Assembly (NCBI GenBank): GCA_039527025.1
Contig: BAAAJN010000003.1
Coordinates: forward strand, 62,001-126,000
Origin: Microlunatus lacustris
Lineage (GTDB): Bacteria > Actinomycetota > Actinomycetes > Propionibacteriales > Propionibacteriaceae
Length of the DNA: 64,000 bases
Direction of reading: 5' to 3'
Shown here in pieces: positions 1 through 7,763 of the stretch. The notes beneath the pieces were generated by a model. That model was given only the letters and a program-made list of their open reading frames with translations. It was not told the origin of the DNA and did no database searches. The position numbers and the translations under genes were made by a program. How positions within the stretch are numbered: position 1 is the stretch's first letter; each line of letters starts with the position of its first letter.

Positions 1-1029
1 CCCACCCTGCAGGTCTTCGGCCGGGCCCGGGCCCAGGTCGAGGGCCTGCGCCGGACCGGGGAGGCGCACCGCCGCGAGACCCTGGCCGCGCTCCGGGTCT
101 CCTTCCTCTCCGCGCTGGTGCTGGAGCTGCTGGCCACCCTGTCGGTGGCCGTGGTCGCCGTGGGCATCGGCCTCCGCGTCGTCGAGGGCCACCTCGACCT
201 GGCCACCGCGCTGTTCGTGCTGATGCTCGCCCCCGAGGCCTACCTGCCGCTGCGCCAGGTGGGCAGCCACTACCACGACTCGACCGACGGCCTGGCCGCC
301 GCCGACCAGGCGTTCGCCCTGCTCGACGCCGCCGAGGCCACGTGGACGTCGGGTTCGCCTGCGGTGCCCGACCCGGCCACCAGCACCGTCGAGCTGGTCG
401 GTGCCCGGCTCCGCCACCCCGGCACCGACGTCGACGCCCTGTCCGGCCTGGACCTGGTGGTCGGCCCGGGCGAGACCGTCGCCCTGGCCGGGCCCAGCGG
501 CTCCGGCAAGTCCAGCGCGCTGGCCCTGCTGCTGGGGCTGGCCAGACCCACCGCCGGCCAGGTGCTGGTCGGCGGCCACGACCTGGCCGACCTCGACGGC
601 GACGCCTGGCGCGCCCGGCTGGCCTGGGTGCCGCAGCGGCCCGCCCTGCTCCGCGGCACCATCGGCAGCAACGTCGCCCTCGGGGCTCCGGACGCCCCCC
701 GCAACCGGGTGCGCGAAGCGCTCGACCGGGCCGGAGCCCCCGGGCTGGACCTCGAGCAGCCCGTCCAGGCCGGCACCGAGGGGCTGTCGGCCGGGGAGAT
801 CCGCCGCGTCGCCCTGGCCCGCGCGCTGCTCCGGGTGCAGTGCGGCGGTGCGTCGCTGCTGCTCGTCGACGAGCCGACCGCCGGCCTGGACGCCAGCACC
901 GAGCTGGACGCGATCGCCGGCCTGCGCGGCCTCGGCGTCAGCACCGTGGTGGTCAGCCACCGACCCGCCGTGCTGGCCGCCGCCGACCGGGTGGTCGCCC
1001 TCGACGCGGCCGCGGCGGTGACCCGGTGA
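1..1029 (+). CDS. cydD: CydD, thiol reductant ABC exporter subunit (5' end outside window)
   Basis: This is the C-terminal part of the CydD half-transporter, open from the first base of the window. The visible protein holds the last membrane helices and a complete ATPase domain with Walker A GPSGSGKSS, an ABC signature LSAGE (a variant of LSGGE) and Walker B LLLVDEP. CydDC heterodimers export thiols or handle haem at the inner membrane and are needed to assemble cytochrome bd oxidase. Its stop overlaps the GTG start of cydC, so the two are translationally coupled. cydAB would be expected just upstream, outside the window. Assignment to CydD rather than another exporter rests on the order D then C and the pairing. 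Confidence 0.9.
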   Translation, partial: PTLQVFGRARAQVEGLRRTGEAHRRETLAALRVSFLSALVLELLATLSVAVVAVGIGLRVVEGHLDLATALFVLMLAPEAYLPLRQVGSHYHDSTDGLAAADQAFALLDAAEATWTSGSPAVPDPATSTVELVGARLRHPGTDVDALSGLDLVVGPGETVALAGPSGSGKSSALALLLGLARPTAGQVLVGGHDLADLDGDAWRARLAWVPQRPALLRGTIGSNVALGAPDAPRNRVREALDRAGAPGLDLEQPVQAGTEGLSAGEIRRVALARALLRVQCGGASLLLVDEPTAGLDASTELDAIAGLRGLGVSTVVVSHRPAVLAAADRVVALDAAAAVTR

Positions 1030-2564
1030 CCGACCGCCGACTCGTGGGGGCCGTCGCCCTGAGCACCGCGGCGTCCGGCGCGGGAGTGGCCCTGATGGCC
1101 GCGTCCGCCTGGCTGCTGTCCCGCGCCGCCGAGCACCCGCCGGTGCTGTTCCTGATCGTGGCGATCGTGGGCGTCCGCTTCTTCGGCCTCAGCCGCGGCG
1201 TCTTCCGCTACGCCGAGCGGCTGGTTGGCCACGACGTCGCCCTGCGCCGCCAGTCCGCCCTCCGGGTCCGGGTGTTCGAGGCGCTGGCCGGGGGCACCTG
1301 GGTCGGCCGGCGGGGCGGCGACCTGCTGTCCCGGGTGGTCAACGACGTGGCCGCCGTGCAGGACCGGGTGGTCCGCGTCATCGTTCCCGTCACCGCGGCG
1401 GCGCTGGTCGCGTCCGGCACCACCGTCGCGCTGACGGTGATCTGGCCGCCGGCCGGGCTGGCGATCGCGGTGGCCACCACGCTCGGCGCCGTCGCCGTGC
1501 CGCTGGCCGCCGCCCGGCTGGCCGCGCGGGCCGACCGCTCGTTGGCGCCCCTGCGCGGTGCGCTCGCCGAGGCGGTCACCGAGGCGCACGCCGCCGCCCC
1601 GGACCTGTGGGCCTACGGCGCCGCCGCTCCGCTGCTGCAGCGGGTGCACGAGGCCGACGCGGCGCTGCGGCTGACCGAGCAGCGGAGCGCGACGGTGACC
1701 GGCTGGGCCGGCGCCGCCCAGCTGCTGACCACCGGCGGGGCGGTGGCCGCCGGGCTGGTCGCGGCGGCCGTCGGCGTCGCGGACGGCGGTCTGGCCCCGG
1801 TCCAGGTGGCCGTGCTGGCCCTGACCCCGCTGGCCCTGCACGAGGTGCTCGCCGGGCTGCCCGCGTCTCTCACCGCCCGCACCCGGACCGGGGCCGCGCT
1901 GGCCCGGGTCGACGAGCTGCTGAGCCGGGAACCGGTCGGCGGATCGGCGCGCGCGGGGCAGCCCGGGTCGGGTGCGGTCGACCTCGACGACGTGACCGTG
2001 GGCTGGCCCGGTGGACCGGCGCTGGTCGAGCACCTCGACCTGCACGTCCGGGCCGGCGAGCGGGTGGCCCTGGTGGGCCCGAGCGGCTCGGGCAAGACGA
2101 CGGTGGCCGCGACGGTGCTGGGACTGCTGCCGGCGCGGGCCGGCTCGGTCAGCGTCTCCGGCGGCGTCGGCTACCTGGCCCAGGACGCGCACCTGTTCGA
2201 CACCACGGTGGCCGAGAACCTCCGGATCGGCCGCCGCGACGCCGACGACGAGGCCTGCGCCGCGGCGCTGCGGCGGGTGGGGCTCGACCTGCCGCTGGAC
2301 CGGTTGGTCGGCGAGCACGGCAGCCGTCTCTCCGGCGGCGAGGCGCAGCGGGTGGCGCTGGCCCGGCTGCTGCTGCGTGAGGACGCGGTGGTCGTCCTGG
2401 ACGAGCCCACCGAGCACCTGGACGCCCCGACCGCCGACGCCCTGGTCGAGGACCTGCTCGCCGCGACCGCCGGCGCGGCGGTGCTGGTCATCACCCACGA
2501 CCCGGCGCTGATGACCCGGTGCGACCGGGTGGTCGAGCTCGCCCCGCAGGCACTCCCGGTCTAG
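1026..2564 (+). CDS. cydC: CydC, thiol reductant ABC exporter subunit
   Basis: This 512-residue half-transporter has about six membrane helices in its first 300 residues and an ATPase domain with Walker A GPSGSGKTT, signature LSGGEAQRVALA and Walker B VVVLDEP. It pairs with CydD to form the heterodimeric thiol/haem exporter required for cytochrome bd maturation. The GTG start at 1026 lies in a GTGA overlap with the cydD stop, which decides the start. Its TAG stop shares four bases with the stop of the convergent minus-strand gene. Confidence 0.92.
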   Translation: MTDRRLVGAVALSTAASGAGVALMAASAWLLSRAAEHPPVLFLIVAIVGVRFFGLSRGVFRYAERLVGHDVALRRQSALRVRVFEALAGGTWVGRRGGDLLSRVVNDVAAVQDRVVRVIVPVTAAALVASGTTVALTVIWPPAGLAIAVATTLGAVAVPLAAARLAARADRSLAPLRGALAEAVTEAHAAAPDLWAYGAAAPLLQRVHEADAALRLTEQRSATVTGWAGAAQLLTTGGAVAAGLVAAAVGVADGGLAPVQVAVLALTPLALHEVLAGLPASLTARTRTGAALARVDELLSREPVGGSARAGQPGSGAVDLDDVTVGWPGGPALVEHLDLHVRAGERVALVGPSGSGKTTVAATVLGLLPARAGSVSVSGGVGYLAQDAHLFDTTVAENLRIGRRDADDEACAAALRRVGLDLPLDRLVGEHGSRLSGGEAQRVALARLLLREDAVVVLDEPTEHLDAPTADALVEDLLAATAGAAVLVITHDPALMTRCDRVVELAPQALPV

Positions 2565-2983
2565 CCCCGCTCCCCGCTCTCGTCGTCCTCGCCGTCCTCC
2601 TCGTCCTCGCCGGAGAGGCGGGCCGGGCCGGCGTCGACGATCCGGTGCACGGGTGGGAACGTCCTCGGCGTCCGCTCCTCGAGCGGGGCGCACTCCAGGT
2701 AGGAGAGCCTTCCGTCGCGCACGAACAGCAGGACCATCGCTTCGGCCTGGCCGTAGGCACCCATCCCCACGGCCTCCACCGGGACGGTGTCGGCGACCGC
2801 GGCCAGCGGGGCGTCGACGGGCGGCTGGAGGCTGACCGACGGGCACCCGCAGCGGCAGCGGTCGACCACCACCGTGCCGGGCAGCTGCGCCCGGAGGGCC
2901 TCGACGCCCGGGAAGTCGACGGCCAGCAAGACCTCGAGGGTGTCCCGCTCGCGGCGGCGGAGGGGTCGGGGCGCCGCACTCAT
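2561..2983 (-). CDS. Conserved hypothetical protein, acidic C-terminus
   Basis: The product is a 140-residue soluble protein. It begins with a basic stretch (PRPLRRRERDTLE), has a central region with a Cys-rich VDRCRCGCPSVSL motif that could bind metal, and ends in an acidic low-complexity tail rich in Glu and Asp. The ATG at 2983 was preferred over upstream starts because those would run into xthA. The gene is divergent from xthA with about 70 bp between them. I do not recognise the family. Confidence 0.65.
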   Translation of the reverse strand: MSAAPRPLRRRERDTLEVLLAVDFPGVEALRAQLPGTVVVDRCRCGCPSVSLQPPVDAPLAAVADTVPVEAVGMGAYGQAEAMVLLFVRDGRLSYLECAPLEERTPRTFPPVHRIVDAGPARLSGEDEEDGEDDESGERG

Positions 2984-3050
2984 CGCCCCAGCCTTCCCGA
3001 GCGGGGTCGCCACCGCGATCCGGTTTCGCTCCGGCTGCCAGGATGACCGG

Positions 3051-3809
3051 GTGCGCATCGCCACCTGGAACGTGAACTCCGTCGGCGCCCGGCTGCCCCG
3101 GCTGCTGGACTGGCTCGAGACCCGGCAGCCCGACGTGGCCGCGTTGCAGGAGACCAAGTGCGCCGACGCCGGCTTCCCCTTCGCCGAGGTCGAGGCGCTG
3201 GGGTACCAGGCCATGCACGTCGGCGACGGACGCTGGAACGGGGTCGCCATCCTCTCGAAGGTGGGGCTGACCCCGGTCGCCGACGCCCTGCCCGGGATGA
3301 CCGAGCCGCGCTACGCCACCGCCGACTGCGGCGGGCTGCGGGTCACCAGCGTCTACGTGCCGAACGGCCGCGCCGTCGACGACGCGCAGTACCCCTACAA
3401 GCTCGAGTGGTTCGCCGCGCTGCGCCGGACCTTGGACGACCTCGACCCGGCGGCCCCGCAGGTCATCATGGGCGACTTCAACGTGGCCCGCACCGACGCC
3501 GACGTCTGGAACCCGGCGCTGTTCGTCGGCTCCACCCACGTCACCCCGGCCGAGCGGGCGGCGATGGACGCCCTCGTCGACTGGGGGCTCACCGACGTGG
3601 TGGCCCGGCCGGGCAAGAACGACCGGCCCTACACCTACTGGGACTACCGGGCGGGCCGCTTCCACCAGGACCAGGGCATGCGGATCGACTACGTGCTGGC
3701 CAGCGCCGGGGTCACGGTCGAGGACGCCTACGTCGACCGGGAGGCCCGCAAGGGCAAGCTGCCGTCGGACCACGCGCCGGTCGTCGCCGACGTCACCCTC
3801 ACCGGCTGA
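3051..3809 (+). CDS. xthA: Exodeoxyribonuclease III
   Basis: This 252-residue enzyme belongs to the EEP/AP-endonuclease superfamily and cleaves 5' of abasic sites and resects 3' ends during base excision repair. The catalytic motifs are all present: TWNVNS at the N-terminus, the metal-binding Glu in LQETKC, the SVYVPNGR segment with its Tyr, GDFNVA, RIDYVLA and the terminal SDHAPV. Length is normal for XthA. The GTG start at 3051 begins directly at the conserved VRIATWN sequence; longer in-frame starts would overlap the divergent neighbour. Confidence 0.95.
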   Translation: MRIATWNVNSVGARLPRLLDWLETRQPDVAALQETKCADAGFPFAEVEALGYQAMHVGDGRWNGVAILSKVGLTPVADALPGMTEPRYATADCGGLRVTSVYVPNGRAVDDAQYPYKLEWFAALRRTLDDLDPAAPQVIMGDFNVARTDADVWNPALFVGSTHVTPAERAAMDALVDWGLTDVVARPGKNDRPYTYWDYRAGRFHQDQGMRIDYVLASAGVTVEDAYVDREARKGKLPSDHAPVVADVTLTG

Positions 3810-3851
3810 CGCCAGGCGGGACCGCACGCGCCGGTGCGGCAGACTGGGCGG

Positions 3852-4619
3852 GTGATCGAGTACCGCACCCCCGCCGAGATCGAGCAGATGCGACCCGCGG
3901 GCCGCTTCGTGGCCGAGGTGCTGGAGGCCCTCCGCGAGCGCGCCGACGTCGGGGTGAACCTGCTGGAGCTCGACGAGCTGGCCCACCAGATGATCCGCGA
4001 CCGCGGGGCGGTCAGCTGCTACATCGACTACCACCCCTCCTTCGGGGCCAGCCCCTTCGGCAAGGTGCTCTGCACCTCGGTCAACGACGCGGTGCTGCAC
4101 GGCCTGCCGCACGACTACGTGCTCGCCGACGGCGACCTGGTCAGCCTCGACTTCGCCGTCGCCGTGGACGGCTGGGTCTCCGACTCCGCGATCACGGTGG
4201 CCGTCGGCACCCCCCGGGCCCAGGACCTGCGGCTGATCGCCACCAGCGAGGCCGCCCTCGCGGCGGGCATCGAGGCGGCCCAGCCCGGCGCGCGGATCGG
4301 CGACATCTCCTTCGCCATCGCCCGGGTCGCGACCCACGCCGGCTACAAGATCAACACCGACTTCGGTGGGCACGGCGTCGGCCGCACCATGCACGGCGAC
4401 CCGCACATCCCCAACGACGGCCGCCGCGGCCGTGGTCTACCGCTCAAGCCGGGCCTGGTGATCGCCATCGAGCCCTGGTTCCTGGAGTCGACCGACAAGA
4501 TCTACACCGACCCCGACGGCTGGACGCTGCGCAGCCGGGACGGCTCCCGCGGCTCGCACTCCGAGCACACCATCGCCATCACCCCGGACGGCCCGCTCGT
4601 CCTGACCGCCCGCTCCTGA
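3852..4619 (+). CDS. map: Methionine aminopeptidase, type I
   Basis: This 255-residue enzyme removes the initiator methionine from nascent proteins. The pita-bread metal ligands are visible: the Asp pair in DLVSLDFAVAVDGWVSD, His in GHGVGRTMH, Glu in IEPWF and the last Glu in SEHTIAI, with the substrate-positioning His in LHGLPH. The GTG at 3852 fits the usual start, VIEYRTPAEIEQMR. It has no N-terminal zinc-finger or SH3-binding extension, so it is the short type Ia form. It is not next to the ribosomal operon, suggesting a second map gene elsewhere. Confidence 0.94.
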   Translation: MIEYRTPAEIEQMRPAGRFVAEVLEALRERADVGVNLLELDELAHQMIRDRGAVSCYIDYHPSFGASPFGKVLCTSVNDAVLHGLPHDYVLADGDLVSLDFAVAVDGWVSDSAITVAVGTPRAQDLRLIATSEAALAAGIEAAQPGARIGDISFAIARVATHAGYKINTDFGGHGVGRTMHGDPHIPNDGRRGRGLPLKPGLVIAIEPWFLESTDKIYTDPDGWTLRSRDGSRGSHSEHTIAITPDGPLVLTARS

Positions 4620-4624
4620 CCCGC

Positions 4625-4645
4625 GCCCTGAGCCTGTCGAAGGGC
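4625..4645. repeat. Dispersed imperfect palindrome (CTGAGCCTGTCGAAGG type)
   Basis: The segment starts GCCCT, continues with GAGCCTGTCGA and ends AGGGC, so its outer arms are complementary. Read in one frame it spells ALSLSKG. Repeats of this form are common in GC-rich actinobacterial genomes, usually between genes. Only one clear copy was noticed in this window. It sits in the short gap between map and the DUF429 gene, so it may also act as a stem-loop at the map 3' end. Confidence 0.5.
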
Positions 4646-4648
4646 CGC

Positions 4649-5326
4649 GTGCTCGGCGTCGACGGCTGCCCGGACGGCTGGGTGGCCGTGGCACCGGACG
4701 AGGACCGGCCCCGCGTCTACACCGCCGCCAGCCTGGCCGGCGTCCTCGTGGCGGCCGAGCAGGACGGCCCGCTGGTCTGCGTCGGCGTCGACATCCCGAT
4801 CGGACTGCCGACCGACGGTCCTCGGCAGGCCGACCTGCTGGCACGGGACCGGCTGGGCCCCCGCCGCGCGTCGCTGTTCCTGACCCCCGTCCGCGACGCC
4901 CTCACCCTGCCCGACTACGCCGCGGCCGTCGCCGTGCAGCGGGGAAGGACAGGGCAGGGCTTCTCCCGGCAGGCCTTCGGACTGCGGACCAAGGTGCTCG
5001 AGGTCGACGCGTTCATCCGCGCCGGCGGGCGGCGGGTGCTGGAGGTGCATCCCGAGCTGGGCTTCGCGACCCTGGCCGGAGCGCCCCTCGTCAGCGGCAA
5101 GAAGACCTGGGCCGGCGCCGTCCAGCGCCAGCGGCTGCTGGCCGCCGCTGGGATCACCCTGAACGCCGACCTCGGCCCGGCACCCGGGCGAACCGGCGTG
5201 GACGACGTCCTCGACGCCGGGGCGGCCGCCTGGACGGCTCGCCGGTTCCGCGACGGCCGGGCCGAGTCCCTGCCCGACCCGCCCGAACCCCTGCCCCACG
5301 GGCTCTCCGCCGCCATCTGGGTCTGA
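4649..5326 (+). CDS. DUF429 domain protein
   Basis: The 225-residue protein has the DUF429 signature: an N-terminal VLGVDGCPDGWVAV strand with the conserved Asp, VGVDIPIGLP in the middle, and VLEVHPELGFATL near the centre. The fold is RNase H-like and it is sometimes described as a predicted nuclease; no reaction is established. The GTG at 4649 starts exactly at the conserved first strand and lies just after a dispersed palindrome, so upstream CTG/TTG options are unlikely. It follows map by 29 bp and may be co-transcribed with it. Confidence 0.8.
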   Translation: MLGVDGCPDGWVAVAPDEDRPRVYTAASLAGVLVAAEQDGPLVCVGVDIPIGLPTDGPRQADLLARDRLGPRRASLFLTPVRDALTLPDYAAAVAVQRGRTGQGFSRQAFGLRTKVLEVDAFIRAGGRRVLEVHPELGFATLAGAPLVSGKKTWAGAVQRQRLLAAAGITLNADLGPAPGRTGVDDVLDAGAAAWTARRFRDGRAESLPDPPEPLPHGLSAAIWV

Positions 5327-5350
5327 CCCCTCCCGATCCTGGGGGTCCGT

Positions 5351-5365
5351 CCACCGCTGCGGTGG
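5351..5365 (+). terminator. Stem-loop downstream of the DUF429 gene
   Basis: CCACCG, a three-base loop and CGGTGG form a six-base-pair hairpin followed by TTAGTT. It lies 24 bp after the DUF429 stop and is a plausible terminator; the T run is short. Confidence 0.45.
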
Positions 5366-5435
5366 TTAGTTCCCCACGATCCACAGGCCGCGCCCGCTGC
5401 GTCGTGCAGACTGGGCGCAGCGGCAGGTTCCCGGC

Positions 5436-6341
5436 GTGAACTCCGACGTCGAGGTCCGTCACCTGCTCCTCCGTCAGGCGGGCGTGATCAGCCGACATCA
5501 GGCCCTCACCGCCGGGCTCAGCCGCCGTCAGATCGACCGGCTGCTGGCCAGCGGCACCTGGGTACGGGTGCGGCCCGCGGTCTACCGGCTGCAGGCCGTC
5601 GTCCCCTCGCCCGAGGCCAGCCTTCGGGCGCTCTCGCTCTGGCTCGGGCCGTCGAGCGTGCTGACCGGGCTGGGCGCGGCGTGGTGGTGGAGCTGCGTGC
5701 CGGAGGCGCCGTCCCGGTGGACCTTCACCGAGACCCGGGCGAGCTGGATCCCACGCGGCCCCGAGGTCACCGTGAGCCGCGACTTCCTCGATCCGCGCGA
5801 CTGCGTCCACCGCTGGCAGGTTCCGCTGGTCACCCGGCCGCTGGCCGTCCTGCGGTCGGCTGTGACCCTGGAGTCGCGACAGCCGGGCCAGGGCATCGCC
5901 CTGGTCGACCGCGCGAAACAGCAGGGCTGGGTGAGCGCCGAAGACCTCCAGCGCACCTTCGACCGGCACCGCGGCACCAGCGGCACAGTCGCCATGCGCC
6001 GGCTGCTCGAGCGGACGGGGGACCGTGCCCACTCCGAGCTGGAGCGGATGGCCGTCCGGCTGCTCCGCGCCGCGGGCATCACGAAATTCACCGTCAACCA
6101 CCGGACGGTGCTGCCCGGCGGGCGGCCGGTGGAGTTCGACATCGCCTTCGTCGACCGACGGGTCGCCCTGGAGCTCGACGGCTACGCCTACCACTCCGGG
6201 CCGGAGGCGCACCGAGCCGACGTGCAGAGGGCCAACGACGTGATGGCCGCGGGATGGACGGTCCGGCGCTTCACCTGGAGCGACCTGCTCACCGACCCGG
6301 ACGGGTTCCTCGACACGGTCCGTCAGGTCCTGGGGATCTGA
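5436..6341 (+). CDS. AbiEi-type antitoxin N-terminal domain / DUF559 protein
   Basis: This 301-residue protein has two parts. Residues 1 to about 60 resemble the winged-helix N-terminal domain seen in AbiEi-like type IV antitoxins (LLLRQAGVISRHQALTAGLS, then RRQIDRLLASGTW). Residues about 195 to 295 are a DUF559 domain related to very-short-patch-repair endonucleases, with the core EFDIAFVDRRVALELDGYAYH carrying the Asp/Glu positions expected of a PD-(D/E)XK fold. This two-domain form is frequent in actinobacteria, often as orphan copies. No toxin partner is adjacent. Start is the GTG at 5436. Function is unproven. Confidence 0.75.
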   Translation: MNSDVEVRHLLLRQAGVISRHQALTAGLSRRQIDRLLASGTWVRVRPAVYRLQAVVPSPEASLRALSLWLGPSSVLTGLGAAWWWSCVPEAPSRWTFTETRASWIPRGPEVTVSRDFLDPRDCVHRWQVPLVTRPLAVLRSAVTLESRQPGQGIALVDRAKQQGWVSAEDLQRTFDRHRGTSGTVAMRRLLERTGDRAHSELERMAVRLLRAAGITKFTVNHRTVLPGGRPVEFDIAFVDRRVALELDGYAYHSGPEAHRADVQRANDVMAAGWTVRRFTWSDLLTDPDGFLDTVRQVLGI

Positions 6342-6370
6342 CCACCCCAGAGGTGGCTGGATCCCCAGGA
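6328..6370. terminator. Nested inverted repeat between convergent genes
   Basis: An 11-bp perfect inverted repeat (TCCTGGGGATC and GATCCCCAGGA) encloses an inner hairpin with arms CCACC and GGTGG. It spans the end of the DUF559 gene and the gap to the convergent L,D-transpeptidase gene. It can serve both strands as a bidirectional terminator, and the outer arms could also form a cruciform. Confidence 0.7.
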
Positions 6371-6375
6371 TCTGC

Positions 6376-7521
6376 TCACCGGTGGACGATGACCTTGTCG
6401 CCCACCCGGGCCTGCGCGAACAGTGACTGGATGCCGGCCAGGTTCCGGACGTTCACGCAGCCGTGCGACGCCCCGCTGTAGCCGTTGGCCGCGAAGTCGG
6501 GCGAGTAGTGCACCGCCTGGCCGCCGGAGAAGAACATCGCGTACGGCATCTTGGTGTGGTAGATCGTCGAGACGTGGTCGCGGGACTTCCAGCCGACCGA
6601 GAAGGCGCCCTCCCGGGTGGGCAGCTCGGCCGAGCCGAACCGGACGTCGAACCGCATCTGCGGCTTGCCGTCGATCACCCAGACCAGGGTGTTCGTGGAC
6701 TTGCTGATGCACATCGCCCGACCGGTCAGGCAGCGGGAGTCGAGCCCGGTGGCCGACGGCTTCGGCGTCCGGTTGTGCTTCTCGTCCTTGCTCGGCGTCC
6801 GGGTCATGGCGGTCAGCCGGTCCCAGGTGCGTTGGTCGACCTCACCGGTGACGGGGATCGCCCGCTTGCCCTGGAAACCCTTGACCGCGCTGGCCGTCGC
6901 CGGGCCGTAGGTGCCGGTCACCGACCCCGAGAACCAGGCGATCTGCTTGAGCCGGGCCTGCAGGTCCCGCACCCGGTCGCCGCCGGACCCCTGCGCCATC
7001 AGCGCCGGGCCGGGGGTGAGCTTGTTGTGCATCTCGTCGTCGGTCGGCTTGCGGGTCCGGCTGGTCAGCGAGCTCCAGGTCTTCGCGTCGACGGCGCCGG
7101 TGGCCTCCAGCTCCCGCTTCTCCTGGAACCCCTCCACCGCGATCACGGTGGACGCGGCGTAGCGGCCGGTGATGTCGCCGGAGAACCATTCGAGTTGACG
7201 CAACCGGTGCTGCAGCTCACGGACCCGGGTGCCGGTGTCGCCCTTCGACAGCATGGCCGCCGCGGTGGACGGGGCGGTGGGCTCCGGCTTCGGCTTGGCG
7301 GAGGGCTTCTCCGACGGGCTGGCGCTGCTCCCGGACGGAGCCGGGCTGGGGGTGGCGCTGGTCGTGTCCTCCGCGGCACTGCTCGCGGCCGGGCTGCTGG
7401 CCGAGACGGCTGGCTGCGGCGCCGCGCCGTCCTCGGTCGCGCCAGGCAGACCGGCGCAACCGGCCGTGCCCAGCAGCAGGGCCAGGGCGACGATGCCCAG
7501 GCGCCGAGGTCGGATGGTCAT
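6376..7521 (-). CDS. L,D-transpeptidase lipoprotein with two peptidoglycan-binding domains
   Basis: The 381-residue precursor has a lipobox LLLGTAGC near residue 20, so it is anchored outside the membrane. A Ser/Pro/Ala-rich linker (about 30-90) is followed by two PG_binding_1 repeats (about 92-150 and 170-230, each with the VRxLQxRLxQ start). The C-terminal YkuD domain ends in the catalytic motif SHGCVNVRN with the nucleophilic Cys. It would make 3-3 cross-links in peptidoglycan or attach proteins to it. Start is the ATG at 7521. The gene is convergent with its upstream neighbour. Confidence 0.9.
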   Translation of the reverse strand: MTIRPRRLGIVALALLLGTAGCAGLPGATEDGAAPQPAVSASSPAASSAAEDTTSATPSPAPSGSSASPSEKPSAKPKPEPTAPSTAAAMLSKGDTGTRVRELQHRLRQLEWFSGDITGRYAASTVIAVEGFQEKRELEATGAVDAKTWSSLTSRTRKPTDDEMHNKLTPGPALMAQGSGGDRVRDLQARLKQIAWFSGSVTGTYGPATASAVKGFQGKRAIPVTGEVDQRTWDRLTAMTRTPSKDEKHNRTPKPSATGLDSRCLTGRAMCISKSTNTLVWVIDGKPQMRFDVRFGSAELPTREGAFSVGWKSRDHVSTIYHTKMPYAMFFSGGQAVHYSPDFAANGYSGASHGCVNVRNLAGIQSLFAQARVGDKVIVHR

Positions 7522-7763
7522 CCGGCTGTCCTTCCGTCCGCCCCCGGTCGCATCCCAAGAGCCTCAGGAACCACAGGGTAGGCGACGTCACCACCGTCCG
7601 TCACGGCCGGCGGCTGAACCCGCCCTCGAGGGTTGGCCCCTCGGGCGTCCCTCAGGATGACGCCCGGCCGGCCCGCGTTGCTAGCCTGCGGGCGTCAACG
7701 CCGACCTCAGGCCGGCGTCTCGATCCCCGGGACCGCGGCCCGCGCTCCACGCCCGGAGGTCTC

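Noticed and set aside
270..4406. Very long minus-strand open frame of 1,378 codons across cydD, cydC, xthA and map
   Set aside because: It is antisense to four clear genes, is low-complexity in Arg, Gly and Asp, and results from GC-rich codon bias.
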